DNA of 64,000 nucleotides, from positions 16,368,001-16,432,000 of the forward strand of contig NC_134161.1 of NCBI RefSeq assembly GCF_033958435.1, read 5' to 3'. Shown here in pieces: positions 35,301 to 50,300 of this stretch. The DNA is from Carettochelys insculpta. Taxonomy: Eukaryota; Chordata; Testudines; Carettochelyidae. Each line of letters starts with the position of its first letter. The stretch's first letter is position 1. Below the pieces are notes generated by a model. It had not been told where the DNA came from and did no database searches. It saw only the letters and a list, made by a program, of their open reading frames with translations. The position numbers and the translations under genes are program-made.

Positions 35301-38300
35301 GCCAGGGGTAACATTCTTCTGCTCCAATACACATAAGAGCAGCCGCACTGGGTCAGACCAAAGATCCATCTAGCCCAGCGTCCTGCCAGTACCATGTGTC
35401 TTCCAGGTCTTCTCAACCTCCTCTGGCAAGGAATTCCACAGGCTGACTGCACTCTGTGGCTACGTCTACACGTGCCCCAAACTTCGAAATGGCCATGCAA
35501 ATGGCCATTTCGAAGTTTACTAATGAAGCGCTGACATGCATATTCAGCGCTTCATTAGCATGTGGGTGGCAGCCGCGCTTCGAAATTGATGAGCCTTGTC
35601 GCCGCGTGGCGCGTCCAGACGGGGCTCCTTTTCGAAAGCACGCCACCTACTTCGAAGTCCCCTTATTCCCGTGAGCTCATGGGAATAAGGGGACTTCGAA
35701 GAAGGTGGCGTCCTTTCGAAAAGGAGCCCCGTCTGGACGCGCCGCGCGGCGGCAAGGCTCGTCAATTTCGAAGCGCCGCTGCCGCCCGCATGCTAATGAA
35801 GCGCTGAATATGCATGTGAGCGATTCATTAGTAAACTTCGAAATGGCCATTTGCATGGCCATTTCGAAGTTTGGGGCACGTGTAGACACAGCCTGTGTGA
35901 ACAAAAACTTCCTTTTGTTAGTTTTAAACTTGCTGCCCATTAATTTAATTTGGTGCCCTCTAGCTCTTACGTTATGGGAAGAAGTAAACAACTTTTTCTT
36001 ATTTGCCTTTTCCACACCAGTCATGATTTTATAAACCTCTAGCGTAGCTTCCCTTCATCTCCTCTTTTCTAAGCTGAACAGTCCCAGTCTTTTTAACCTT
36101 TCTTTATGTGGCACCTGTTCCAAACCCCTCATCATTTTTATTGCTCTTTTCTCAACTTTTTCCAGTGCCAAGAGATCTGTTTTGAGGCGGTGACCACAGC
36201 TGCACTCAGTGTTCTAGATATGGGTGTACCATGGATTTATATAAAGGGAATACTCACACTAGTTCTTGAATGAGCAAGGTAGCCATGGTGGCACAAGTAA
36301 AGGCAGCAGAGACACACTTAGCTGCTTCCTTCCTGCTTCCAGTAGGTGCTTGCTCAGCACGACTCTCCCGCCACTGATGCCACCAGGGCAACGCTGCTCT
36401 CTCTCCTCATGCTGGCTTGGTAAGACTAGCACAGTACGTGCACCTGCGCAGGGAACCAGGGCCCTGCATCCTGGTGGAGACAGACCCTAGCAGAGCTAGG
36501 GTGAGCTGGTGTGCGCAGCCTGCCTTGCAGACACTGCCTCAGTGCTACTATTAGCTGAGCAACAAAGACAAATGGAGAAGAGCAACCCAAACACCAGGTA
36601 AACATGAATATTAAATGAGACAGTAAAGACTCCTGAGATTACACCTCAGGCCGTGCCAAAGCATTTCCCTCCTGACATCCATCGCTTTGTCATCTCAGTC
36701 TGCTGCCAAACAGGTCTACCAGCGAGATACCGTCTCCCCTCCCCTCCTGCCATGACAACACCTGACCAGAGAATGGCAAAGCTGGGGGTGGTGGGGTTCT
36801 GAGATGGGTGAATATCATTCACATCCGAATGGAAACTAGTAAGATTTCCAGAGAAGAGCCGAAGCATCATTCCTGCATTACCCTGGAGCACAATTTTAAA
36901 TGTTTTGTAATCAATTATATTTCTGTTAATACCAATTGTACTCCACTGGAATAAATTGCCTAGGGAGTCTGTGGAATCTAAATCACTGGAGATGCTTAAA
37001 AGCAGGTTAGGCAGACATCTGTCAGGGACAGTCTAGATGGTGCTTGTTTCTGCTGTGAGGGCAGGGGACTGAACTCGATGACCTTTCAAGGTCCCTCCAC
37101 ATCTAGCGTTCTATGATTCCATGTTTCTTTTTATGACTTTCTTTTTAAGCACCAGCAGATACAAATTCTTTGCTTTGTCTTCCGACTAAGGAAAAAACTG
37201 AGTCTGTGAAGCCCTGAGACTTGAGTCTTGTCTCTTTTCCCTAAGAGTTATTTTCACCTTACTCTACGTACAATACCTCAAAAGCACAGAAAAGGCCCCT
37301 TCTGGAGCTCTGACACCAATTTTGTTCCAAGAAGCAGCCAATAAGGGGAGCTGCCCGAGTAAAGGGCTCAGCATTCTCCTCCCCGTGTGGCGAAAGCACA
37401 GGCTAGTCAGGGATGCTGAGAAGTCTGAGGTGAGTCCACCAGCTGAGTAACTATGGAAGACGGGGAAGCCCCCGTCCCTCACGCTAAGGTTCACTCACCA
37501 GTTATTGACTTGCAAAAGGGTCAGGTTTGTCTGTGCTGCTATCTGCCTTTTCTCGTCCTCCGTGGGGTAAGGGTGCTGAAAAGAGACAAACAGCATAATT
37601 ACTCCAAGCATCTGAGCAAGTGGGCCTTACCCACAAAAGCTCATGACCTAAGAAATTGGCTAGTCTCTAAGGTGCTGCAGGACTGCTTGTTATTTGTGCA
37701 GCTACAGAGTAACATGGCTCCCCCTCTGAGCACAATTACAGTGCACAACCTAGTGGAAGGTAATGAGGACCGGAGGGTCAGCCTGCACTATAGCGATTTG
37801 TGTTTCGTCAGAACAGGCTATAAACAAAAGGCGTATCACCTCCGTTCCGAGTGGCTCCTCATTACATTTGGAAGTCCTCCTCTCCTTACAAATGAGCAGT
37901 CAGCTCATGCAGCAGTTGAAAATCCAAATGCGAAACCATTTCTTAGTAGTACACAGAGACTCTTATGAGCAGCACCAAATATGTTCATTGGCAGCAGAGA
38001 AAAAATGAAGCATGGCACCTACGTGAAAGCTTGCCGGTCTGGAAGTTGTCAGCTGCGAAAACAGCCATGTGCATTCACCCCTTTCCAATGATTCACAGAA
38101 GCACCCCTCCTGGTTTACCATGATGGAAACTTGTAGAACAACTCCCAGGAACTTTATCCTGGTTTTATTCTTACAGGTTGAATCTCTCTAATCTGGCACT
38201 CACTCATCCAGTAACATCCATAATCTGGCATGTCTTCAGCTAGTGTGTCCATCACTTATCATGGATGTGGCCAAGTTTCCCACAGTTCCATGAAGTTTGT

Positions 38301-41300
38301 TGACAGCCACCAGTCCTGACTCTCAGTTTTCCGTGCTGTTATTTAGCTGTAGTTTACTCCTAAAGGTCTTCTAAGAACCCAGTTATAGCAGTGGAAGTGT
38401 TGGTAATGTGCTAGATAATATTGACCTCCCGTGGTCCGGCAAATTCTCTCATTTGGCAACCGTCAGGCCATGAGGGTGCCAGACGATAGAGATTCAACCC
38501 ATAATTGGAGTGATTCTTGTGAATCTCAGGGAATGAGACACACTTGCTAAAATAAAATAAAGACCACATAGTACAAAATTGGAGACATCCGTAGAAAACA
38601 AACGTGAGGGAAGAAATAATCTTTGTGTAGCTGTTATTTTCCCTGTAGTCTGTTGTTCTGCAAATGAGCCAGCTGAGGGCAGTAATTACCCTGTTCTGTG
38701 CTGGTGAAAGGTCAGAAGCCTGGATGAGCAAAATTATTCACTAAACAACATAGTTTACGTAAATATTGATTTAAGGATTCCCAGCATACAAATTTCTGAA
38801 CCACATATGATGATTCATCTGTTTAAGATTACACCAGCTCCTAGCAACTAGACAGAATAGCCAATGTTCATGGCAGACCTAGCAGCCCAGATGGTTCATG
38901 TTCCATGCCTCTCTCCAGACAGCAGCTCTTTTTTCAGTTTCCCAACTTCAGCATTCATCCCTGTTCTTCTGATGCTCAGGTCTGACCTATGTCACTTTGA
39001 AAAGAGATTGATGGGAAATGTATGTGGGATGTGCCGCATTTAAGCCACAGGCGCTCTGCTGGGTGCCCTGTAAAGCACATTCACAGTTGGGGGACACAGA
39101 TTAAAAACAGAATTCAGCTGGTGCACTGATGGGAGCCTGACAGTCCCACTGCTGGAGAACTGTTCATGAGAATGGGTCATATTGGGTCAGACCAACGGTC
39201 CCTCTAGCCCAACATCCTGTCTTCCAACAGTGGCCAATGCCTGATGCCCCAGAGGGAGTGAACAGAACATGTAATTATTGAATGATCTCTCTCCTGTCGT
39301 CTATTTCCAACCTGTGACAAACAGAGGCCAGGGACACCGTTCCTGCCCATCCTGGCTGATAGCCACTGATGGACCTGACCTCCATGAATTTACCTAGTTC
39401 TTTTTTGAACCCTGCTGAAGTCCAGGTCTTCACAACCTCCTTTGGCCAGGAGGTTCCACAGGCCGACTGTGCGCTGCCTGAACAAAACCTTCCTTTTGCT
39501 AGTTTTAAACCAGCTGCCCATTAATTTTATTTGGTGCCCAGATGATAGGAATAAGGGGATTTTGACGTTTGCGGGGTCCTTTCAAAAAGGGCCCTGTGTA
39601 GACAAGCTGTACACGGTTGAAATGCGGCACTTTCAAAGTGCCGCAGCCGGCACCATGATAATGAGGCGCTGAATATTAATTCAGTGACTCATTAGCAGTC
39701 TCCAATATGGCCCTTAGCATGGCCCTGTTGAAATTTTGCCCAAGTGCAGACATAGCCTATGTGTTAATTATTTATGCTAAACAATCTGTTCCACCTTGCA
39801 TTTAACAGTGATGCGCAGCATGCCTGTCCCAGATCAGAAGAGCTCTAAGTTGGAAACCTTGTCTCTTCTCCACCAACAGAAGTTGGTCCAGAAAATATTA
39901 CTTCACCTACCCTGTATCTCTAACAGCCTGAGACAACAAGTCTGCAAACAACAGATAAAAATAAAATATTTATTAATCTATTTTTCTTCACTGGAACACA
40001 GGCCAAAGGGAAAGCTATTCTGGTGGGAGACATGTCCCAGGAAATGATTTAGCTGAATGCCACTGCAATGTAATGACTGTTGCTTAATTGGCATATTATT
40101 AGCATAAGTGTAGCTAGTGCCAAGTAGTTTAATGCTGATTAACCAGATGCTAAATAGGTTCCACATTCTAAACCCTGAGCCTTAAAGACACAAATTACAG
40201 ACAGAAGGGTAAAGGGGTATATTTCCTGAGAACTAAGGCATCAGGCAAGGACAGCTGGTTTCCAGGAGCCTTAGGGTATGTCTGCACAGGATCTGGAGAT
40301 GTAATATAGGAGTGCAGGTAGACACATCGCACTAGCTTTGATCAAGTTAGTGTGCTAAGAACAGCAGGGCATTTGTAGCAACACAGATGGTAGGACGAGC
40401 GATTCACGTGAATATGATACCGTCCAAGAACCAAGATGTGCACTTGGGGCAGCTAGCTAGTCTTCCCTGCCTGTATCATGGCAGCTACACTGCTATCGTT
40501 GGCACATTGGATCTAATCAAAGCTAGCAGAGGTGTTACCCACGCTGGAAATTACAGCTCTAGCTGCAGTGGAGACGTATCTACCAGCAAGGATGGCAGAC
40601 TTCCAGATGTTCACCTACTTGGGTCGTATTATGGGCAGACACAGAGGAGTGTACAGATGCCACAAAGATCTTGCCAAAACATACAGGCAACAGCTGCATT
40701 CAAGACTCTTCATCGCATACGGAGTTCACAAATAATATCTGCAAAGAAGAAACTGTGGATCTTCAACACACATGTGAAGAGTGTGCTCTTATAGGGATGC
40801 AAGACCTGGTGTACTAAAAGTCTTCAAATCACAAGCTACTGACATTCATAAACAGATGTCACATCCTTTGCATCAAATGGCAAGACTTTGTCATAAATGT
40901 GAGGAGCTTTGGAACAGAGCAGAACAAGAACCACTTAATGTTCAAATTAAGAGAAGAAAGTAGGGATAGCTAGGCCACACTCAGAAAAACATCATCCAGC
41001 AGAGTCCATCAAGCAGTCAAATGGAACCTGCAAGGAAAACACAAAAAAGGAAGACCTCGGACAATGTGGAGATAATCTACTGAGATTGGAGAACAACTGG
41101 GGTCAGTTAGAAGTTTTGTCTCAAAACAGAGCGAAGTGGAGTACACTAGTAGATGACCTATGCTCAACCTGGAGTACAAGGGTTTAAGTCAGTAATTCAC
41201 CTGTATGTTTTGGCGAGATCTTTGTGGCATCTGTACCTCTTTCTCTCATTTTAATCTTTATACTGCTTTTAACTTAAAGTAAAATAAGCAAAGTAGACAT

Positions 41301-44300
41301 TTAAAAAGCTAGGCATCCAAAATTCCACCCAAAGGTGCCATTGAGAGAATATTAAGGCTGAACAATTAATCATAAGTCAAGAAAAGACAGAACTAAGGTT
41401 GCCCATGTAAAGCTTGCTCATGCAGTCTCCCATTTTATATGATCATAGAGTATTGTTCAAATAATATAATAGAACAACCTACTTATTTTCTCACAGCCTT
41501 AGATGTGCACACATGTATAGTATCTGGTAACATGTTCGTGGCAATTTTTATTTATTTACTGATTGTGACAAGACGTATCTGGTCTTTGCAACTGCCCGAT
41601 GGAGGTCCCAAAGTCTTACTACAAACTGCCCCAAGAAGCAAGTAAGATGAGGGGAAACAAGCACAAAGGTGACTCCTCCAAGTTTGCCTAGAGAGATGTC
41701 TCCAGAGCAGCCATTTTGGAAGCCACAAAATCTGGTCCTCCAAGGGCTGGAAGGGCTAGCGACAGACAGCTAGGGCCCTGGTGGCCCAGATGAAAGGAAG
41801 CTGTCTCGTATTATCATTTCAGTTCTGGGCTGATACCAGAGAAGCAACAACGGATGCTTCCCTCTGGCTAAAGAAGTCTGAGGAATAGCATGAATTTGTT
41901 TTTTGGCTGCATTCCTCCTAGCTGGATATATGAGGAGAAAGAGGACCTAAGAACATTTCCCATGAGATAAGGGTGACGCTAAAGGGAACAGGTGAGAAGC
42001 AGCCCCTGGAAGAAGCAGAAACTAAATGGATCAAACAAATCAAACATGGCTGCTATTTAAAGTGTCCCTAGATTGGCATATGGAGTAGTGCCTGGGCCCA
42101 GGTCCTGCCCCCGCACTCCCAGCCTCAGGTGAAATGGCCTAAACCCCGAGAAGAGAACGGAGCTTCTCTGGAACCCCAACAAAATGCTGAATTTAAAGGA
42201 CTAGGAGTTGGGATTGAAAGACTATTTATGGATTTAATACTTGAATACCTGAGGACTATTTGTGACTTGGCTGGAGGGCTAACTCACTAAAGACCCAACA
42301 ATGTCTTCTAGCAGCCTGCGGAGGAAATGAGATGTAACAAAAAAGGATCAATACCACAATCTGCCGGTCTGAAGAGATCCAGAGGTGTCCGCTCTGTTAT
42401 ACCCAGGCAGGCCCCTACTCTACTAACACTGTGTAGCACCATTGAATTCAGCAGAGTCATGTAAGGTTGTAAAAACAACAGGGAGTCTGATGGCATTTTA
42501 AAGACTAACAAAGAAGTTGGATATTAGAAAAAATTATTCCCCTTGGAGGAGGATGAAGCACTGGAATGGGTTGCTTACAGAGGTGGTAGAATCTCCATCC
42601 TGAGAGGTTTTTAAGGCCAGGCTTGACTAAGCCATGGCTGAGATGATGTAGTTTAGGTTTGTATGTCACTGAGCAGGAGTTTAGACTAAATAACTCCCTG
42701 AGGTCTCTTCCTGTCCTAATACTCTATGATATTTTGCCTTGATAATAAATATTTGTCTTTGTTGTGTAAGATCTTTTAAATGAGCACCTGACAGGTCAAA
42801 TGGACCCAAAATTTAGGTTTTGTGGAAACAGGCGTCACAAAACCTAAACCCAATAGAAGAACTCCAATGTTCGCTTTTAAAGACATAAATGTACCTATGT
42901 GGCCCTTCCATCCCAATATTGCAAGGTCAAGCACAGGAATGAAGATACAACTGGTTAGAAAATGAAATAATGCTAATTAGCCTGTTTTCACAGAATCACA
43001 GGGCTGGAAGGGACCTCAAGAGGTCATCTAGTCCAGTCCCCGGCTTCAAGCAGGATCAACCCCTACTAAGTCATCCCAGCCAGGACCTTGTCCAGCAGGG
43101 ACTTAAAAACCTCAAGGGATGCAGAATCCACCACCTCTCTAGGCAACGCATTCCAATGCTTCACCACCCGCCTGGTGAAGAAGTTTTTCCTAATATCTAA
43201 CCTACACCTTTCCCTCTTCAACTTCTGACCATTACTCCTTGTTCTGCCATCTGACACCACTGAGAACAAATTTCTCACCCTCCTCTTTAGAGCTCCCCTT
43301 CAGGAAGTTGAAGGCTGCTATTAAATCACCTCTAAGTCTTCTCTTCTGTGAACTAAACAAGCCCAAATCCCTCAGCCTATCCTCATAGGTCTTGTGCTCC
43401 AGACCCTTAATCATTTTTGTTGCTCTTCGCTGAACCTGCTTCAGCAAATCCACATCCTTTTTGTACTGGGGGTCCGAAAACTGGACACAATATTCCAGAT
43501 GTGACCTCACCAGTGCCAAATAAAGAGGAATAACTACTTCCCCAGATCTGCTCGAAATGCTCCTTCTAATGCACCCCAGTATGCCGTTAGCTTTCTTGGC
43601 TACAAGGGCACACTGTTTACTCATATCCAGCCTTTCATCCACCATAACCCCTAGGTCCCTTTCCTTTTCATGCCCACACTGAGAGAAATGCAAAAAATAA
43701 GTAAATGGTGTATCATTAATTGGAGTTCTTAAAAATTCCTTTATTTATGTTCTTAAGGCTTAAATTGATATACAGGTTGAACCTCTCTAGTCCAGCACCT
43801 GACTGGTGCCAAACGAGAGAATTTGCCAGATCATGGGAAGTCAATATTGCCTGGCAGTATTGCCAATACTTCCTTTGCTTATTGGGCTCTTAGAAGACAT
43901 TTAGGGGTAAATTATAGCTAAATAAGAGCACAGAACACTGAGAGCCAGGACTGAGGGCTGTAAACAAACTTTATGGGACCATGGGAAACTTGGTCACACC
44001 CATGATAAGTGGTTGTTCGGCTAATTAAAATCATGCTGGATTATGGATGTTGCCAGATGAGGGAGCACTGGATTAGAGATTCAACCTGTATAACATCATC
44101 TTCTTCTTGTTAAAGGTTGTTGATAAAAGTTTTATCCATACCTTCTAAGTGACCCTTCTGAAGATTTTTGTACTACATTTCATTAAAGCATTAGCACATA
44201 TCAGCTACTCTCATGAGAAGGCAGTGTCAGATGAGCATATTTAAATGTGTGCCTGCTTAAATTCCGTTACAGGCTTTTTGACTTATCTCACCATAAGATG

Positions 44301-47300
44301 CTGGAAGAGCCAGGAACGCATTATATTGGTAGCATGCTTTGGTAGGACTCCCCGTTTGTTCTTTGACTTTTTATCGTCACTGTCAAGGAGGGAGGTCAGA
44401 TCCAGGTTAACCTACAGGGCAGAAAAGGAGAAAGAAAAGGTTAGACAACTGTGTAGGTAGATGGGACTGAGTTACCATGGTGACAAACCACACAGTGGCT
44501 ACTTGATTTCATGTCGACTCTGCTGAGCTACAGAGCTTTCTCTCATTCACAGGGGTAAGTGAAGAATGGCTTTAGATGAATTTTATTAAAGGCCTTCTTC
44601 TGTAAATTGCCATTAAATACTCCAGCCAGGTCTACACTAGACATTAAAATCAAGTGTAGATACACAATTATAGCTACTGCAAAGCATAGGTAGAACCAAC
44701 TTATCTACAATTGACTTATCTAGTGACCCTCACAGAGGGAAGCTGTTGGGAGAAACTCGCCTGTCGACCTCTTTTACTCTTTAATATATCATGGAGCACA
44801 AGGGTAAACTGCTGACCCCAGACAGTTTGATTTCGTGCGTCCCTATCAGGCATGCAAAAATCGAACCTGGAAGATTGACCCCAACCGGGTTGATCATCTG
44901 AGGAGTATAGCCACACCCTTCATTTGTCAGTCAAGATGTATGATTCGCAAATGGAAAAAAGAAAGATTTAAGGCAATGGTGGAAGTTATTTCAATGTCTC
45001 ACCAATATGGGATCCCCCAGAGAGTGTAGGGCCAGGGACAGCTTCCCCCAGCCAGCCCTTCAGCATCGCCTGGACCGTATTAGGCAGGACTCTGGTGGCG
45101 AATTAAAGGTCCAGGGGATCCAGGTGCTGCCACAGCTGCACACCGTCTGCTGGGATCCCCAGGCCCTTGCATTTCACTGCACCCGGGGCAGCCATCCCAT
45201 CTGTGACCCTAGTGGTTCCATACTTAAAGCGCCACTGCAGCAGTGTTGTGCTTTAATGCGGGCTGTGTAGTGCCCCATGCCAGCAGCCCCTTTCTTAGGC
45301 TGCATCTACGCTCTCACTCTCCTGTTGGAGGTGGCATGGTAATGAGGCAATCTGAACCTGGCTAATGAGGCATATTCAGTGCCTTGTTAGCATAATGGGA
45401 GCTGCGTGAATTTCAAAGTGCAGACTTGGAATTGCAGATTGACAGTGTAGATGGGGACAGGTTCGAAATAAGCACCCTGCTTCGACATTCTCTGATTCCC
45501 ACAAAACTAGATCGGAGTAAGGGAATGTCGAAGTGGGGTGCTTATTTCCAAACTGCCCCCATCTACACTGTCAATCTGCAATTCTAAGTCTGCACATTGA
45601 AATTCACTTGGGCGCCATTATGCTAATGAGGTGCTGAATATGCACTTCAGCACCTTATTGGCTTGCTTTGAATTGCCTCGTTACCATGCCACCTCCAATG
45701 GGAGGGGCCAAGTGTAGAAGCAGCCTTAGCATTACACTGAGAGCCAGGAACTGGTAGCTGTAAACAAACTTTATGGGATAATGGGAAGGTTGGCCACACC
45801 CCTGATAAGTGGCTGTCTGCCTAATTCAAATAATGTCAGATTACGGATGTTGCTGGAGAAGAGCGCTTCAACAGATGTGCAGATGTGGTCTCCTCACCTC
45901 AAAGATGATATGACCTTAGAAAAGGTTCAGAAAAGGTCAACTGAAATGATTAAGGGTTTGGAATGGGTGCCATATGAGGAGAGGCTAGAGAGACTGGAAC
46001 TTTTCAGTCTAGAAGAGAGGAGACTGAGGGGCGATATGACAGAGGTATATAAAATCATGAATGGTGTGGAGAAAGTGAATACAGAAAAGTTATTTACCAT
46101 CTCCCATAACATAAGAACTAGAGGACACCAAAAGAAATGAATGGGTAGCAGATTCAAAACTAATAAAAGAACGTTTTTCTTCACACATTGCAGAGTCAAC
46201 CTGTGGAACTCCTTACCAGAGGACGCTGTGAAGGCCAGGACTCTAACAGAGTTTAAAAAGAGCTCGATAAATGTTTGGAGGTTAGGTCCATAGATGGCTA
46301 TTAGCAAGGGATAAAGTATGGTGACTAGCCTTTTGTCGAAGGCGGGAGATGGATGGCAGGAGACAAATTGCTTGATCATTGTCTTGGTTCACCTCCTCTG
46401 GGGCACCAGGCATTGGCCACTGTTGGCAGACAAGATACTGGGCTAGATGGACCTTTGGTCTGACCCAGTATGGCCGTTCTTATGTAACCTTCTCACATAA
46501 CCTGTAGTTAGTAGCAGGTAAGGTGCTAGGACTTGGCAACTTAACAACATGCAGCAGAGTTCTAGGAATTGGATTGCTGTAAATGGGATCATCACAGGCA
46601 GCTCTTGTCTTGCTAGATGCAACTATAATGAAGGTGGCTGGGAATCTTGATGAAACTTTTCTCCTGAAAAAAGTATTACAATTTGGCATAACTGACCCGT
46701 AAGTGCCAATGCAAAGTGCCAAAGAATCTTAGAACCAGAACTGTAAGGGACCTGGGTTGGTCACTGAGTCCAGTTCCCTGACCTCATGGCAGGAGTGAGC
46801 ACCAGCTAGACTATCTAGTGTTCCAATATGTTCGCTACAAGCCCACAGGCGGCACAGAATGCAGTTAGCACTAGGTGCAGTAGGAGCAGTAACTACCTTT
46901 CTTCCGAACAAGCTGCTTGAGTGGAAACCCCTAAACCCAGTAATGAATATTAAACATGTCATTCCCAATCGGCTGATTCCCAGACCAGCACAGATGTGCG
47001 TGTGCAGCTATGCAGCCAATGAGGAGCTTCCCAGGGAAGAGGCACATTGGCCCTGGTAGGGATGGGGTCCAAGGACAGACTTGGAGTCTGCTTGGCAAAC
47101 ACGAGAGAGAGGAGAGCCATTATGTCGGACAATGGGGTGGTGCTGGTCCAGGGAAGGATTACAGGAGCCTGCTCAGAGCAAATGCTTGTCAAGGGAAAGC
47201 CAAGGAAGAACAGCTTGACTGACCAATAGGGTGTGAAATGCCAGCTCACTGGAGCCGGCTGAAGTCTTTACAGGAAAGGACAGGACTGGAGCTTCCCAGG

Positions 47301-50300
47301 CTGGTGTGGAGGGTTTCCCTTGACAACTGGCCTCTGGGGACCTGAATGCCAGAGCCCTCACTTTGGGCCTTTCCAACTTCAAGGCGACAGCCAGATTGCA
47401 GAGTTTTGTTAGGAAAACTTCCCCCACCCAGCTGAGCTTGCCCTCCGTCTCCCTAGGTGAGTTCAGTCATCACCTGGCACTGCTTTGCTGGGCTAGTTCA
47501 CCGGTGTCACCTCTGGTGAGCATCTCAGAGCCCTGGTAAAGGCAACCCACGTTTGGAGAGTTATTGTAGCCAGCATCATGAGCCCTGCACCCCTCGGAGG
47601 GGGGACACCCTGGTACGAAGAGCAGACTGACTCAGGCATGGAGAGAACACCTGTCCACAGCAGTCATCAGCCCTCTGAGGGGTGGAGGAGTCCAGAGCCA
47701 TCTCTGCTCTGCAGCCCCCTCAGGGTGTTGAGAGGGTACCATCCTTCAGTTTGCTAGTCAGGGAAATTATCTGGGAGGCCCTCGAACCCCAAGCCGCATC
47801 CTCAACCCTGCTGTAAAGGGTTGGGGTTGTACCACCTGCTGCGCATTACACCTGCAGAGGGACTTACCTCCTGTCCTACATGTGAGCCCCATTGCTAACA
47901 GCTGCACTGAAGATCTCCCACATACAAGTTGCCAAGGACCATTACGAAACGTATAGCAACTAACACTTACGATACACTTGCTCTATAAGGTCAGATAGCC
48001 TGGGATATTCGCTCAGGTATTATCAGCATGGGCACGGTTAACCCTGAGAATAGTGATTGGTCTTGTCAAGGCATAGCCCCATGTCCTCTGTGCTCCATGA
48101 GCAGCCGTGGGAACTACAAGCTGTGGACAACACACTGTGGCATGGTGGGAGAATTTCCTGGTTCCCGCGCCAGGCTGTACCCCCCACCCCCAGTGGGGTC
48201 TCAGCACTGACGGAGCTGGGAGCATGTAGGCTGCAAGCAGAGAGGAGCCAGCTGACCTGTAATCCTGTCCTACAGTCTTCACAGAATAAAGCCTGTTCCG
48301 AGTGGTTGTCTGAATGGGTCTAGTCTGAGGTACACACACACTAACACAATGCAGAGCACACAAAGGAGCCTCAGGCCTCGTCTCTCCAAGTTGTGTAAAA
48401 AGTCACAAGGCTTTCCTGCTGTTGAATGACCTCCTACCGGGCTAGTGAACAGGAGCAGCTACGTATTTCTCTCCTAGGTCATAGAATTACTGTTACATAC
48501 ATTGCAATGCGCTTGTGTTATTTCTCAGTAGTCTGCAGCACCCTGTACGCAAGCACGGATTAGCGCTTTCCTTCCACGCTGCCCTAGTGACCCTGCTGGA
48601 AGGAGCAGGGTGGGTGGAAGCACTGACACATACGTCCATATGGGAAGGAAAAAGGATACAGCCTGCTGAGTGGGCAGGAGGACCCAGCAGTACTCAGGCC
48701 TGTCTGTCAAAACCTGTAAAGTGAAGAGTTTTAATGAGGCAGCAGGAAACAAGCAGAAATCTCAACACCAACTTAAAGCCTTTTCTCTCTCTTTTTTTAG
48801 GTTACTCATCAAAACACATCTCGTGTATGAATTAAACATCACTATGGCAGCCCTGTGTCAGGTATAAATGATTCCCTCAGGCATTGATTGTGATGTATTT
48901 CAGGGCCTAGACTGAATAAATTATCCAGGCTGTATAGGAATAGAATCAGGAGGTGCTTGTTCAGGGCTCTGTCACTGCCACAATATTCTCAGGCTACTTG
49001 TATTTCACACATCTGATCAGTTTCACTCTATGATCTGAGTCAGCAATTCCCTTTAGACATTACAAAGAACTTGGGTTTGGATTTTATTTTTTTCTTCCTT
49101 GTGCTGGCTCAAAGAGGTGAGAACAAGTGAAGGAGCAGGGAGACACCTGTAGAACAAATGCACTTCCAAGGGTTTGACTAAGCTTTGCAGAATAAGAAAT
49201 AGATGCAACAGAGTGAAAAGAGGATGTGTATGTAACCCACACATGTACGGGTGCCTTTCGCTGTCCCATGGAGTGGCACCTAGGCCCTTACAGAGAAAAA
49301 GAAGGCTTCTCCTCTACAGCCTTGGCTGAGAGGCAGCTGGCTTTTAGGACAATCTTCAGAGGATCCTGCAATAAGCTCCAGAAGTCCCAGGTTTGAGCCT
49401 GACTGTCAGCAGTTACAAGTGCACGCTCAAAGGCTGATCAGGTGCGAGCTGGCTCCCTCTGGTGCGCTATGAAACGTCAAAAGAGAAATGCACCGTCTTG
49501 TGTATAACCCTAGAAGGTAAACGATTTTTCCCAGGAAGGAGCATGCTAGAGCCATGGTTACCAGCATGGGGGCTGCGAGGGCATTGCGGGGGCGGGGGTC
49601 CATAAAAAAGAAAAAATCAGTAAGACTTATCATAGAAAATAAGATTTAAATAAATTGCAAAGTTACAATAAACTATTGTTTTTAAATTAAATACCTGTCA
49701 ATAACGTTATTAATCGCTGTCCAAAAATCTAGGTTGTGGTCTCCTTTTTCATTGAATGAAGTAGACGTAATGGCTACAATTGGCTTTGATGGGGGTCCAC
49801 GAATGGTTGCGAGGGCATGTGAAGAAGAGCTACAGAGACTGAAGGACAACAACTGATGTACTCCTGAAGTCATCTAGAAGTTTTGTCCAGAGACAGAATG
49901 AAGTGAATGAGACTTGTAGATGACCTGTGCTCCACCCAGAGTACAAGGGTTGAAGTCAGGTAAGTCAAGTCACAGAAAAAATTGTGTCTCTGATCCTCAT
50001 AATAGTACAACAGTGGATTGAAAACGGATATGGCTTGACATTTGCATTAAGAAACTAGAATGACACAAAATCAACTTGACACACATTAAATGGATTAAAA
50101 ACACTGCTAAGTGATAGGTCTCAAAACGTAATTGTAATCAAAAGAATCATTATTGAGCACTTCTATTTAAGTGAGGTCCCATGGGAATCAGTTTTTGTCC
50201 TTATGTTATTTAACATTTTTATGAATGATCAGTAAGGAAAAAATGTCAGCTGATGCCAAAACATTGAGGGGCATGACAAATAACGGACAGGCCAGGTCTC

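Noticed and set aside
35456..36034. Overlapping frames of 70-115 residues on both strands at the 35-kb MITE
   Set aside because: The frames mirror one another because the DNA is a palindrome; they are not genes.
37453..37968. A 171-residue plus-strand frame across the homeodomain exon
   Set aside because: It is antisense to the real PKNOX2 exon and then runs through an interspersed repeat.
48013..48363. Possible LTR with AATAAA at 48286
   Set aside because: No inverted TG/CA ends or target duplication were found, so it is noted only in the intron description.
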